Shown here: piece by piece, positions 24,499-32,398 of the stretch | Position numbering within the stretch: position 1 is the first letter of the stretch | Layout: each line of letters opens with the position of its first letter | Assembly (NCBI RefSeq): GCF_014773435.2 | Contig: NZ_JACXAG020000001.1 | Location: forward strand, 124,001-188,000 | From: Polycladospora coralii | Lineage (GTDB): Bacteria > Bacillota > Bacilli > Thermoactinomycetales > Thermoactinomycetaceae | Length of the DNA: 64,000 nucleotides | Direction of reading: 5' to 3' | The notes under the pieces: generated by a model | Told to the model about the DNA's origin: nothing | Databases searched by the model: none | The model's input: only the letters and a program-made list of their open reading frames with translations | Translations under genes and position numbers: made by a program

Positions 24499-24655
24499 TA
24501 GATGTTCCCTCCTGTCGTTTTGTATTAGACCCGTATTGTACTAAAAATGTTGCAGACAAATAGACATTTTTCATTATGACATAAATAATTATGCAATTGC
24601 AAAATATTACATCTCATAAGTGAAGTGTATCTTTCGTATAAATACTGCAAACCCA

Positions 24656-24814
24656 TCATGATTTCCGTGATGTCTCTTCTTGACTGATCGTCAAAATAAA
24701 CCTTTTCAGTTCTTGTAATCGTTTCTCTCGTTCTTTCTCTGACAAGTCGGGCTCAATCACATAGATTTTGGTTTTACCCATTAAAATTTCTTTTGTATAC
24801 GTCTCTTGCTTCAT
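24656..24814 (-). CDS. 52-residue charged protein, candidate excision factor
   Basis: It starts with ATG at 24814, six bases after GAGGAGGTG, and reads MKQETYTKEILMGKTKIYVI, then a helical charged stretch (EPDLSEKEREKRLQELKRF) and a short tail. It is too small for most gene callers. It is divergent from the recombinase gene, whose start is 59 bases away. Serine-recombinase systems often pair with a small basic directionality factor (SprB of SPbeta is about 58 residues). That role is only a guess from size and place. Confidence 0.6.
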   Translation of the reverse strand: MKQETYTKEILMGKTKIYVIEPDLSEKEREKRLQELKRFILTISQEETSRKS

Positions 24815-24873
24815 TTATTCACCTCCTCAAAATGAAAGATATGCAGCCTACACAAAAGAATGGAGGAAATGAA

Positions 24874-26376
24874 ATGCAAAATGTAGCCATGTATTTAAGA
24901 AAATCACGTGCAGATATCGAGTCAGAAAAACGTGGTGAAGGAGAAACACTTGCGAAGCACTACCAAATATTAAGTCAAGTTGCCCATAATCAATCTCTAA
25001 ACATCACCAAAGTAAGACGCGAAATTGCATCAGGTGAAAATTTATTTAATCGTTATCAAATGATGAAACTACTGAAAGAAATAGAAAAGAATGATTATGA
25101 CGCGATCCTGGTGATGGATCTAGACCGTCTCGGACGGGGTACAATGCAAGAACAAGGACTGATCCTAGAGACACTCCAAAAAACAAACACCCATATTATC
25201 ACGCCCCGAAAAACCTATAACCTAAATGATGAGTTTGATGAAGAATATAGTGCGTTTGAAGCTTTTATGGCACGAAAAGAATTAAAGATGATTACGCGCC
25301 GCTTGCAAAGTGGGATTAGAAGAGCAGTTGAAGATGGAAATTACTTAGGATCTAAGCCGCCTTATGGTTATCTGATTCATAAAGAAAATATGAATCGGAC
25401 CCTCATTCCCCACCCTGAACAAATGCAGGTCGTAAAAAAGATATTTGAATGGTACACACACCCGTTGGAACATTACCGTCTAGGCACCACAAAAATCGCA
25501 CATGAACTTAATCGCTTAGAAATAAGAAACTACCATAATAAGAAATGGAAAGCAGCGTCTGTTCTGGCTATTCTTAAAAATGAGATTTATACGGGTCATA
25601 TTGTGTGGGGGAAAGTGCAACGACGTAAAGCCAATCAGATCTTACAGACTTATCGCGTCAAAAAAAGACCCTTAAACGAACAGATGAAAGTAGTAGGCAA
25701 GCATCCCCCTCTCATATCAAAAGATCTCTTTCAAGCTGCGCAGCAAATTTTACGGACCCGTGCCCATTCTATTCCTTCCACATCAATTGTAAATCCGTTG
25801 GCAGGGTTAATACGATGCCATCTTTGTCGATCGATTATGATGCGACAACCTGGTTATCGGGGCGCGCGCTCACAATTAAAATGCATCACAGATGACTGTT
25901 CTTGCAAAAGTGTTATCTTAGAAATCATCGAACAGCGCATCCTAACTTTCTTGCGTGCACGTTTACATTTCCTTTCCACTGAGATGTCGATAGAAGAGGA
26001 ACAGCTAAAACGAGAAAACAAGCATTCCTCTTTCAATACCACACTACAACGTCGTTTACAGATGGCTCAACAACAAAAGCAGCGATTATACGATCACATC
26101 GAACAAAAAAAAGAGCCTGCACGCCGCTTACAAAAACAACTTGATCTTTGTAATAAGCAGATACAGACTCTGCAAGCACAACTACATGTTACACGCCCTC
26201 CGCAACAGGAGTTGACGAATCGTACAAATTTAAATCCAATTAACCTATATGAAAAACTACCCGATCCGAGTAAAAAAAATGAAATGCTCAAATATATGAT
26301 TAAAGTTTGCTTTTATGAAAAGCGTCCGATCCAAAAAGCAGATGATTTTCAACTTTATATTTATCCAAAGCTATAA
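24874..26376 (+). CDS. Large serine recombinase (SpoIVCA/CisA type)
   Basis: 500 residues, the same size as B. subtilis SpoIVCA. Residues 1-150 are the resolvase domain with nucleophile Ser11 in YLRKSRADIES, and the conserved MDLDRLGRG. Residues 160-280 form the recombinase domain (GNYLGSKPPYGY; RLGTTKIAHELN). A zinc ribbon with CHLC and later CITDDCSC follows, then a long coiled coil at about 390-455. The ATG at 24874 has GGAGG seven bases upstream; an ATG 33 bases earlier has no such site. It presumably integrates and excises the surrounding element. It ends at a terminator at 26408-26433. Confidence 0.93.
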   Translation: MQNVAMYLRKSRADIESEKRGEGETLAKHYQILSQVAHNQSLNITKVRREIASGENLFNRYQMMKLLKEIEKNDYDAILVMDLDRLGRGTMQEQGLILETLQKTNTHIITPRKTYNLNDEFDEEYSAFEAFMARKELKMITRRLQSGIRRAVEDGNYLGSKPPYGYLIHKENMNRTLIPHPEQMQVVKKIFEWYTHPLEHYRLGTTKIAHELNRLEIRNYHNKKWKAASVLAILKNEIYTGHIVWGKVQRRKANQILQTYRVKKRPLNEQMKVVGKHPPLISKDLFQAAQQILRTRAHSIPSTSIVNPLAGLIRCHLCRSIMMRQPGYRGARSQLKCITDDCSCKSVILEIIEQRILTFLRARLHFLSTEMSIEEEQLKRENKHSSFNTTLQRRLQMAQQQKQRLYDHIEQKKEPARRLQKQLDLCNKQIQTLQAQLHVTRPPQQELTNRTNLNPINLYEKLPDPSKKNEMLKYMIKVCFYEKRPIQKADDFQLYIYPKL

Positions 26377-26407
26377 AGCCCAAAATCATGGAAATTGATC
26401 GCCCTGG

Positions 26408-26433
26408 AGCTGTACAAATGTTTCCGTACAGCT
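26408..26433 (+). terminator. Terminator of the recombinase gene
   Basis: AGCTGTAC (26408-26415) pairs with GTACAGCT (26426-26433), then ATTCCTTTTTT on the plus strand. It overlaps the stop of the convergent methyltransferase-like gene. Confidence 0.8.
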
Positions 26434-27127
26434 ATTCCTTTTTTAACTGTAAAAGGATCCAACGCTCATATCCCCGTACTTCGCGATAAATTTCATTATA
26501 ATTAAACACACGGCTTAGATCATGTAAAATATCATAATCGTCAAAGTGATGGATTAAAATAAGCATTTCTTTACTCGCATATTGATACAAGAGAGGAAAA
26601 GCAAGTGAACGCCCATTGCCATAGGGGCCCGCCAAAATCAATACATCCACCTTTTCTTCATCAGGAAGACTTTGCTTTAGGTCAGCATAAAAAGCATTGC
26701 GGATGGTGTACAGGGCATAATCACTCGGGGCTACATCTTTTCCTAACTGATTAAATAAATCCCAGGTATCCACTTGCGATGCATGAGTGAACAGCTTCTC
26801 CCACTCTTGATCATCAATTTGTTTCAGCTTGCTACATCGCAACTCAATCCCTTCTACTCCCTTAAGTTGCTTTTGAAAAGCGGCTACTGCATGTTGATCA
26901 TGATGAACAGAAATCAATTGAATCGGAAGTATTTCCCGCTGTATGATCGTTTGCCAACAAGGTGTTGTGGCCCCAGTTCCAAGTTCCAAGATATGATATG
27001 GCTTATCACGTGGTTCTAATCGACGCATCAAATGGACAAAAGCAGCAATATCCATCTGCATGCGATTTGCTTTCCATTTTTCTATTTCATCCAAAGTTAA
27101 AAAGGGTTCAATCTCTTTGATTAACAT
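26432..27127 (-). CDS. Class I SAM-methyltransferase-like protein
   Basis: 231 residues. Motif I, HILELGTGATTP, is near residue 45, and motif IV-like VDVLILAGPYGNG is near 160. Between them lies a Rossmann-type pattern. Substrate specificity cannot be read. It starts one base after the stop of the glycosyltransferase upstream, with AAAGGAG in front of the ATG, so the two form an operon. It may methylate the sugar made by its partner. It lies inside the excisable element and has the same orientation as the glycan genes on the right. Confidence 0.65.
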   Translation of the reverse strand: MLIKEIEPFLTLDEIEKWKANRMQMDIAAFVHLMRRLEPRDKPYHILELGTGATTPCWQTIIQREILPIQLISVHHDQHAVAAFQKQLKGVEGIELRCSKLKQIDDQEWEKLFTHASQVDTWDLFNQLGKDVAPSDYALYTIRNAFYADLKQSLPDEEKVDVLILAGPYGNGRSLAFPLLYQYASKEMLILIHHFDDYDILHDLSRVFNYNEIYREVRGYERWILLQLKKE

Positions 27128-27128
27128 A

Positions 27129-28895
27129 TTAGAGGCTCCTTTGCATCAGCATATTAAGACATTCCCGCTTTTCAATAATTTCATCATTTTGCGGATGGTA
27201 AGCAAACGCTTCATCATAGTGATACTTTGCTTTTGTATACTCTTTCAAATGCTCATAACACTCACCCAGCTTCAGGTGTGGATACCAAGTGCATAAACTA
27301 ATTTCCACGTTACCATAGTGATGCTCCGGTTTCTCTAATGTTAAAACAAGCTCAAACCAATAAATCGCTTCTTGGTATTTTTGATTGGCAAAAAAGTAAA
27401 ATCCGATGCGACTACACGCTTCTGCTCGCGGTGTATCATAATGCAGACTTTTTAATGCACTAGCCAATGCTTTTTCGGGTTCTTGCATTTTAAAATACCC
27501 TTCAGCCATTCTAAGACAAGCATATACACAATTTTCAGGGTCTCCCTGCTTACTATTAATGTACTTCTCATAATGAATAATAGCCTCTTCAAACCGTTTA
27601 TGATCTCGCAACTCATTCGCATAAAAAAATAAATCACGCAGTTCTAATTCTTCACCCCGATCAAGATGATTTTGATAAATTTTCAGATTTCTCCCCGGAG
27701 TCGATTTTATCTTTCTGTGCTTTACACGGATATCAGTATGCAAAATATGTCCAGCTACTTCAAGATTTTCATGCAAGTATCCATGCCATTTAAAATTACG
27801 AGATCTTCTTACCATGCGATTCCTACGTATGAGGGCTAGTGGTGATTCCGTATCATCTGATGCCACTTCGTACTCCATACTTACAGCATCATAAGCACGA
27901 TTAAAGGTTGCTTTTATCGTACGCAACTTATCCAAATCCGTTTTTGATAGGACATCATCCGCATCGAGCCAAAATAAATATTCTTTCGTAGCTTGTTGAA
28001 AAGCGTAATTGCGTGCTGCTGCAAAATCATCAATCCACTTAAAATCATACAAACGACTTGTAAATTTTTTAGCGATTTCTTTTGTTTGATCAACTGAACC
28101 CGTATCAACGATAACGATTTCATCTACAATATCTGCTAAAGGTGATAAGCAACGCTCTAGAACTGCTTCTTCATCCCGTACAATCATACATAAGCTAATT
28201 GTAACCGGTTGCTGAGAAGCCATTTGATCCCTACATCTTTTCTTAAATGTTTGGACCCCTGGAAGGTCAGCCACTTCTAAAATAGGATAGACCTCTAAAT
28301 TTGTATCGACATACATCATATGATCATGACAGAGAAATTCTTGATCTTTTATACTTGATGGCATGATATCCGATTCTAATGCTGTCTTTGATAGAAGTAT
28401 ACAACTACTGATAGCACGAACTTGATAAACCCCTGCCCTTTTTAATTGTTCATTAAACTTAATATCATTTAGCTTTAATCCATGTCCCATTACATTTGGT
28501 TGTTTTGGCTCCAATTTGTTTTTCCATATAATAGGTCCGATGGCGTCTTTTCCAACACGCATCAATTGTTTTAAGGTAGTGGGATGAAAGGTCAGATTTG
28601 GCTCCACTAAAAATAGTTGATCATATTTTTTTTCTCGTGCATATTGCAAAATTTGTTCATGAAGTTGTTGTCTACGTTTATCACTCACATCATATTTCAT
28701 AATATAAACATTTTTCAATGTATGATAAATACTTCCTAATAAACGATCGATTTGTATATCTTGAGCCTCATTGATAAATAAATATTCAATTTCTATGCCC
28801 TCAGTCTCTAATTCGATCAAGGATAGAATCGATTCTTTAATTAATTCAAGGTGTCCTTTTATCACACTCGCTATTAGTAGACGTGGCTTTTTCAC
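27129..28895 (-). CDS. Bi-modular glycosyltransferase with C-terminal TPR repeats
   Basis: 588 residues. Residues 1-225 are a degenerate GT-A-like module related to the protein at 4920-5699. Residues 232-400 are a classical family 2 glycosyltransferase: SLCMIVRDEEAVLERCL, VDTGSVDQTKEIA, FAAARNYAFQ, and the DxD motif DADD at 311-314. Residues 410-588 are TPR-type helical repeats. SunS, the S-glycosyltransferase of the SPbeta-borne sublancin locus, also has GT2 plus TPR. The start is GTG at 28895, after AAGGAGGAGATTGG; an upstream ATG would run to the recombination core and has no ribosome site. It is the rightmost gene of the element. Confidence 0.82.
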   Translation of the reverse strand: MKKPRLLIASVIKGHLELIKESILSLIELETEGIEIEYLFINEAQDIQIDRLLGSIYHTLKNVYIMKYDVSDKRRQQLHEQILQYAREKKYDQLFLVEPNLTFHPTTLKQLMRVGKDAIGPIIWKNKLEPKQPNVMGHGLKLNDIKFNEQLKRAGVYQVRAISSCILLSKTALESDIMPSSIKDQEFLCHDHMMYVDTNLEVYPILEVADLPGVQTFKKRCRDQMASQQPVTISLCMIVRDEEAVLERCLSPLADIVDEIVIVDTGSVDQTKEIAKKFTSRLYDFKWIDDFAAARNYAFQQATKEYLFWLDADDVLSKTDLDKLRTIKATFNRAYDAVSMEYEVASDDTESPLALIRRNRMVRRSRNFKWHGYLHENLEVAGHILHTDIRVKHRKIKSTPGRNLKIYQNHLDRGEELELRDLFFYANELRDHKRFEEAIIHYEKYINSKQGDPENCVYACLRMAEGYFKMQEPEKALASALKSLHYDTPRAEACSRIGFYFFANQKYQEAIYWFELVLTLEKPEHHYGNVEISLCTWYPHLKLGECYEHLKEYTKAKYHYDEAFAYHPQNDEIIEKRECLNMLMQRSL

Positions 28896-28972
28896 CCAAT
28901 CTCCTCCTTGCTTAAAATCATCTGTTATTGCTATGGGTATGTATGGACCAGAAAATGTAGTACAGAAAACAG

Positions 28973-29012
28973 ATAGGATATTCATGTGATTCAAAGCTCA
29001 TTTGTAACGATG
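28973..29012 (+). other. attR: right junction with TCAA core at 28991-28994
   Basis: Element half ATTCATGTGAT, then TCAA, then host half AGCTCATTTGTAACG, which encodes SSFVT of the split protein. Joined with the left element half it forms CATGT-N10-ACATG centred exactly on the core, the expected symmetry for a serine-recombinase site. Confidence 0.75.
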
Positions 29013-30200
29013 ATGACGGGTAAACACCCTTACCATCATGGTATTGTAAATATGAAGCCCCTTAAGATCCCAAATAAACTTATCCCCTTGCCCCTCTATT
29101 TGCAAAAGACCGGTTATAAAACAGCTGCTGTTGATTGTAATCATCGGATCACTGGAAAATATAATCCTTGGTTTAAAAGAGGCTATGATACCTACCTTGA
29201 TCCTTCTGAAAAGAAAAAAACACATCTCAATTTAACTGCACAAGAAATCAATCAATGTGCAATACCTTGGATCAGAAAACATCGAAATGAAAAAAACACT
29301 TTCTTATTTCTCCATTATTGGGATCCTCACTTTCCATATATAACAGAAGAAGAATTCACTAAATGGTCTGAACAGAACGCCTTACCAACAAATAACCATG
29401 AAGAAGACATTCCGATGAAAGTTGTGTCACGGGAACCCTTGTACAGTTTTATCAAAAAATATAATGGAGATAAGCATTCACCGCAAAAAATTAGACAAAA
29501 TTACGACGGCACAGTAAAGCAAGTTGATCAAGCAATTGGTGAATTGGTCAATACGTTAAAAGAAACAAACCAGTACGAAGATACCTTGATCCTATTGGTA
29601 TCCGACCATGGTGAGAGCTTAGGTGAACATAAGATCTACTTTGATCATCACGGTCTATATGATCAAACCTTGCACGTTCCCTTTATTCTTTCCTGTCCAG
29701 CAAAACTACCCAAGAAAAAAAGAATCACTGAAATTTGCCAACACGAAGATATTTTTCCTACCATCTGTCAGCTCGCCAATGTAAAATCGATACCCCAGCT
29801 TGGTAAAATAGATGGAAAGTCCATGATGTCCATCATCGAAGGGAAACAAAAAAAGTTTCGTTCATTTGCAGTGTCTTGTGAGGCAAATTGGCAATTAAAA
29901 CGTTCGATCAGGACGAAAAATTGGAAATTAATACAATCTCTTGAACAAGATGTCTATGGTAATCCCAAATGGGAACTCTACAATCTCCAACAAGATCCAA
30001 AAGAAACAAAAAATGTTGTGAATAACCATCCTAAGATTTTTGCCTCTCTTAAGCGCACCCTATTAAAGTGGGTGCAACACAATCTCAGTCAATACAAATT
30101 GCGGGATCCCCTTCGGATAGGCATAAAAGTTCGGTTACATCGTGCAACCGTCGCTGAAGAAGAAAAAGTTAAAAAGCGGCTTAGTGAATTAGGGTACTAA
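28995..30200 (+). pseudogene. 3' part (401 codons) of split alkaline-phosphatase-superfamily gene
   Basis: The frame continues from Ser52 of the joined protein: SSFVTMMTGKHPYHHG. It then carries HYWDPHFPY, the metal-site LLVSDHGESLGEH, the second His region YDQTLHVPFIL and a C-terminal domain. A GTG at 28986 could in principle start a 404-residue product. That product would lack metal-ligand Asp9 and the nucleophile Thr50 (the codon before Gln is ATT, Ile) and has no ribosome site. Rejoining with 24008-24160 gives 452 residues. The nucleophile is Thr, not Cys/Ser of true sulfatases, so the product is more likely a phospho-hydrolase or phospho-transferase acting on a glycan. Confidence 0.88.
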
Positions 30201-30229
30201 AAGTAAACGTGTGATGTGCATGCTTATAT

Positions 30230-30266
30230 AAAAAAAAGAGAGCCGCTTTACGGCCCTCTTTTTTTT
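30230..30266. terminator. Bidirectional terminator
   Basis: A long stem with one G-U pair formed by 30230-30245 and 30251-30266, with A-run and T-run flanks, between the split gene and the convergent phosphodiesterase-like gene. Confidence 0.9.
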
Positions 30267-31681
30267 ATGCGTGCATATAAAGATGGTTCATTAAATATAT
30301 TAACACCTCTCATTTTTTTCCTTTTCCCAATTTTAAATAAGCTTAGAAGTGTAGGCGCCATATCCATCAAATGTAAACGCCCTATATCTGCGTCTTTCGC
30401 ATAAACAGGTCGAGTATTAGAAATGAAAATCCCATGATAGTCATGATTAGCACCATCTGGCCCGGTATCGTTTTCGTACACATACATCGTATTGTTTCCA
30501 ACTGACCCAACAGAGCGCCAATACAAATCACCAAAGTATACGATTAAATCAGGGGGTATTCTTTTCACATCTTTATATCTTTTTTGTGGTTTAAACACTT
30601 TCGTTTCTAAAAGATTGCCTTGTTCATCCTTGATTTGCTTCAGCTTTGATATTAATTCATTGCGAATACTTTCAAAATGTCGTTTAGGTATAATCCCTTT
30701 TGGTTCTCTCCCTTTCACATTTAGACACAACCGTCCATAGTAACCGCCAAATCCCCATGCCATGGTCTTATTCCAGTCGATCATATCTGATGTCAGGGGG
30801 ACTGGCTCATCCACCTTATTTTTCAACTTCAAATAACCCTCACGCATTAACCATTCATTAATACATAATCCGCCATCCATTCTTTTTGCACCGTGATCAG
30901 AAACAATAAATATATGTGCATCTTCAGGAATACATGCAAGTAATTCCCCAATTCTGCCATCTACATATTGATAATATTTACGAATTGCTTCTTTATAAGT
31001 AGAATCTGTATATAATACATGTTTTTCATCCATATAGTGCCAAAATGCATGGTGAATACGATCGATCCCCATCTCCACCATCATAAAGAAATCCCATGGT
31101 TTATGTTGTAGCAAATACTCAGCTGTCTCAAACCGTATCTGCGTCATTTGGTAGATATCATCCAACAATTCATTTACTTGTTCAGTTCGAAAATTTTTGA
31201 CATCAAATTGATATGTGCCCACACGGTCCGTTATTTCCTCTTTTAACTCCGGTGGATGGGTGTAGGAAACGGAATGATCAGGCGTTAAAAAGCAAGAAAT
31301 CAAATTTCCTTTTATGGGTTTAGGAGGATAGGAAGGCGGTACCCCCAAGATAATCGACTGATATCCCCGCTTTCCTAATATATCCCATACAGTAGGTTCT
31401 ACTAGTGATGTACTATCTGTTAAGCGCATATCTTCATAATCATAACTATTTCGATTGCGAAAACCATAAAAGCCTAACTGTCCGGGGTCCTTTCCAGTCA
31501 TCATGGAAGCCCATGCAGGTACTGTTATCGGTGGATCACTACTCCTCATCCGACCATAAGATCCCGTATCCATGATTTTTTTGATATGTGGCAGTTCATC
31601 GATCCATTCCTCAAAAACTAGTGTAGGTTCTGCACAATCAAGTCCGATCACCACAACTTTCGCCTGATTAGACACGAGCAT
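30248..31681 (-). CDS. Alkaline-phosphatase-superfamily hydrolase (type I phosphodiesterase-like)
   Basis: 477 residues. VVVIGLDCAEPTL holds the first metal Asp. The nucleophile is Thr in ITVPAWASMMTG. Further metal ligands lie in MVEMGIDRIHHAFW, FIVSDHGAKRM and the C-terminal GANHDYHG. This pattern is the PF01663 type (phosphodiesterase/nucleotide pyrophosphatase), not a formylglycine sulfatase. The substrate is unknown; a sulfated or phosphorylated glycan or nucleotide is possible. The gene follows an APS kinase gene by nine bases, in one operon. A GTG seven codons... inside the N-terminus is not needed; ATG 31681 sits close to AAAGG. Confidence 0.78.
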   Translation of the reverse strand: MLVSNQAKVVVIGLDCAEPTLVFEEWIDELPHIKKIMDTGSYGRMRSSDPPITVPAWASMMTGKDPGQLGFYGFRNRNSYDYEDMRLTDSTSLVEPTVWDILGKRGYQSIILGVPPSYPPKPIKGNLISCFLTPDHSVSYTHPPELKEEITDRVGTYQFDVKNFRTEQVNELLDDIYQMTQIRFETAEYLLQHKPWDFFMMVEMGIDRIHHAFWHYMDEKHVLYTDSTYKEAIRKYYQYVDGRIGELLACIPEDAHIFIVSDHGAKRMDGGLCINEWLMREGYLKLKNKVDEPVPLTSDMIDWNKTMAWGFGGYYGRLCLNVKGREPKGIIPKRHFESIRNELISKLKQIKDEQGNLLETKVFKPQKRYKDVKRIPPDLIVYFGDLYWRSVGSVGNNTMYVYENDTGPDGANHDYHGIFISNTRPVYAKDADIGRLHLMDMAPTLLSLFKIGKRKKMRGVNIFNEPSLYARIKKRGP

Positions 31682-31690
31682 CAGCCTTTC

Positions 31691-32221
31691 TTAAGAAATA
31701 TAGCCTTGTTTTCGAATGAATTGAAATAGTTTTTCTGCACTTACTTCAGGAACTTCAGTTGCGGTTTCAATCATCATATCGGGTTGAAGCGGTGTTTCAT
31801 AGGGATCACTAATTCCAGTAAATTGTGTGATTTCACCATCAATTGCTTTCTTGTATAATCCCTTCACATCACGTTCAATACATGCTTCGAGTGGACATTT
31901 CACATAAATCTCGTGGAACTGATCAATACGTTGTCGACAGTAATCCCTCATAAAACGATAAGGCGTAATAAAAGAGCAAAGCACCAGTACACCTTGTTTC
32001 ATCAATAATTGCGCGATAAATGCACCTCTTTGAATCTGCTTAAATCGGTCTTCTTTCGTAAACCCCAAGTCCGAATTAATCACATCTCGTAAAATATCTC
32101 CATCCAACAGCTGAACGCGAACATCCGGAAGTTCATTCAGTTTTTCTTCCACAAGCTTCGCGATCGTAGTCTTCCCTGCACCCGACAATCCAGTCAACCA
32201 AAAAACAGCACCTTTATTCAA
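31691..32221 (-). CDS. cysC: Adenylylsulfate (APS) kinase
   Basis: 176 residues. The P-loop is GLSGAGKTT. The APS-binding part is LDGDILRDVINSDLGFTKEDR, and the end has DPYETPLQPD, all typical of CysC. It phosphorylates APS to PAPS, the sulfate donor of sulfotransferases. A TTG start follows GGAGGTGAGG. No ATP sulfurylase, PAPS reductase or sulfite reductase gene is beside it, so it serves sulfation rather than cysteine synthesis. It leads an operon with the phosphodiesterase-like gene and is divergent from a MurF-like gene. Confidence 0.88.
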   Translation of the reverse strand: MNKGAVFWLTGLSGAGKTTIAKLVEEKLNELPDVRVQLLDGDILRDVINSDLGFTKEDRFKQIQRGAFIAQLLMKQGVLVLCSFITPYRFMRDYCRQRIDQFHEIYVKCPLEACIERDVKGLYKKAIDGEITQFTGISDPYETPLQPDMMIETATEVPEVSAEKLFQFIRKQGYIS

Positions 32222-32332
32222 TCTGTCCTCACCTCCAGTATAGAGGTAATATATGTGTGATTAACCCGTTTGGAAACACCATCTGCCTACTTGTCATCAC
32301 TTACCTGTTCGCCATACTAGCAATCACCTAAC

Positions 32333-32360
32333 ACGCTCTCATTACAAATTTCATAATATA
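32333..32360 (+). promoter_or_regulatory. Sigma-K-type promoter before the first MurF-like gene
   Basis: AC at 32333-32334, a 17-nt gap, then CATAATATA at 32352-32360, and the start codon 39 bases from the -10. This is the same spacing and leader length as at 23943-23970. Confidence 0.48.
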
Positions 32361-32398
32361 CAGCAAGCTCTTCACATAAAAAATGCGAGGTGAGTTAC

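Larger units (their letters stand above)
24157..28994. mobile_element. 4.8-kb serine-recombinase element splitting a glycan gene (skin-like)
   Basis: The element is bounded by two copies of TCAA, at 24157-24160 and 28991-28994. Removing 4,834 bp between them restores one frame. It carries a lipoprotein gene (24211-24498), a 52-codon gene (24656-24814), a large serine recombinase (24874-26376), a methyltransferase-like gene (26432-27127) and a glycosyltransferase with TPR repeats (27129-28895). There are no phage structural, replication or transfer genes. Known parallels are the sigK skin element and SPbeta in spsM, both excised by serine recombinases during sporulation. Regulated excision is inferred here. 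Confidence 0.8.

Noticed and set aside
28895-28994. Upstream start of the element glycosyltransferase at the recombination core
   Set aside because: The GTG at 28895 has AAGGAGGAG, while the 33-codon extension has no ribosome site and no family match.
28986-30200. Right half of the split gene as an independent gene from GTG 28986
   Set aside because: No ribosome site, and the product would lack metal-ligand Asp9 and the Thr nucleophile. The joined frame explains it better.
24008-30200. Calling the split gene a formylglycine sulfatase
   Set aside because: The nucleophile position is Thr in TQSSFVTMMTG, not Cys/Ser in CxPxR, so sulfatase activity is not supported despite the family resemblance.
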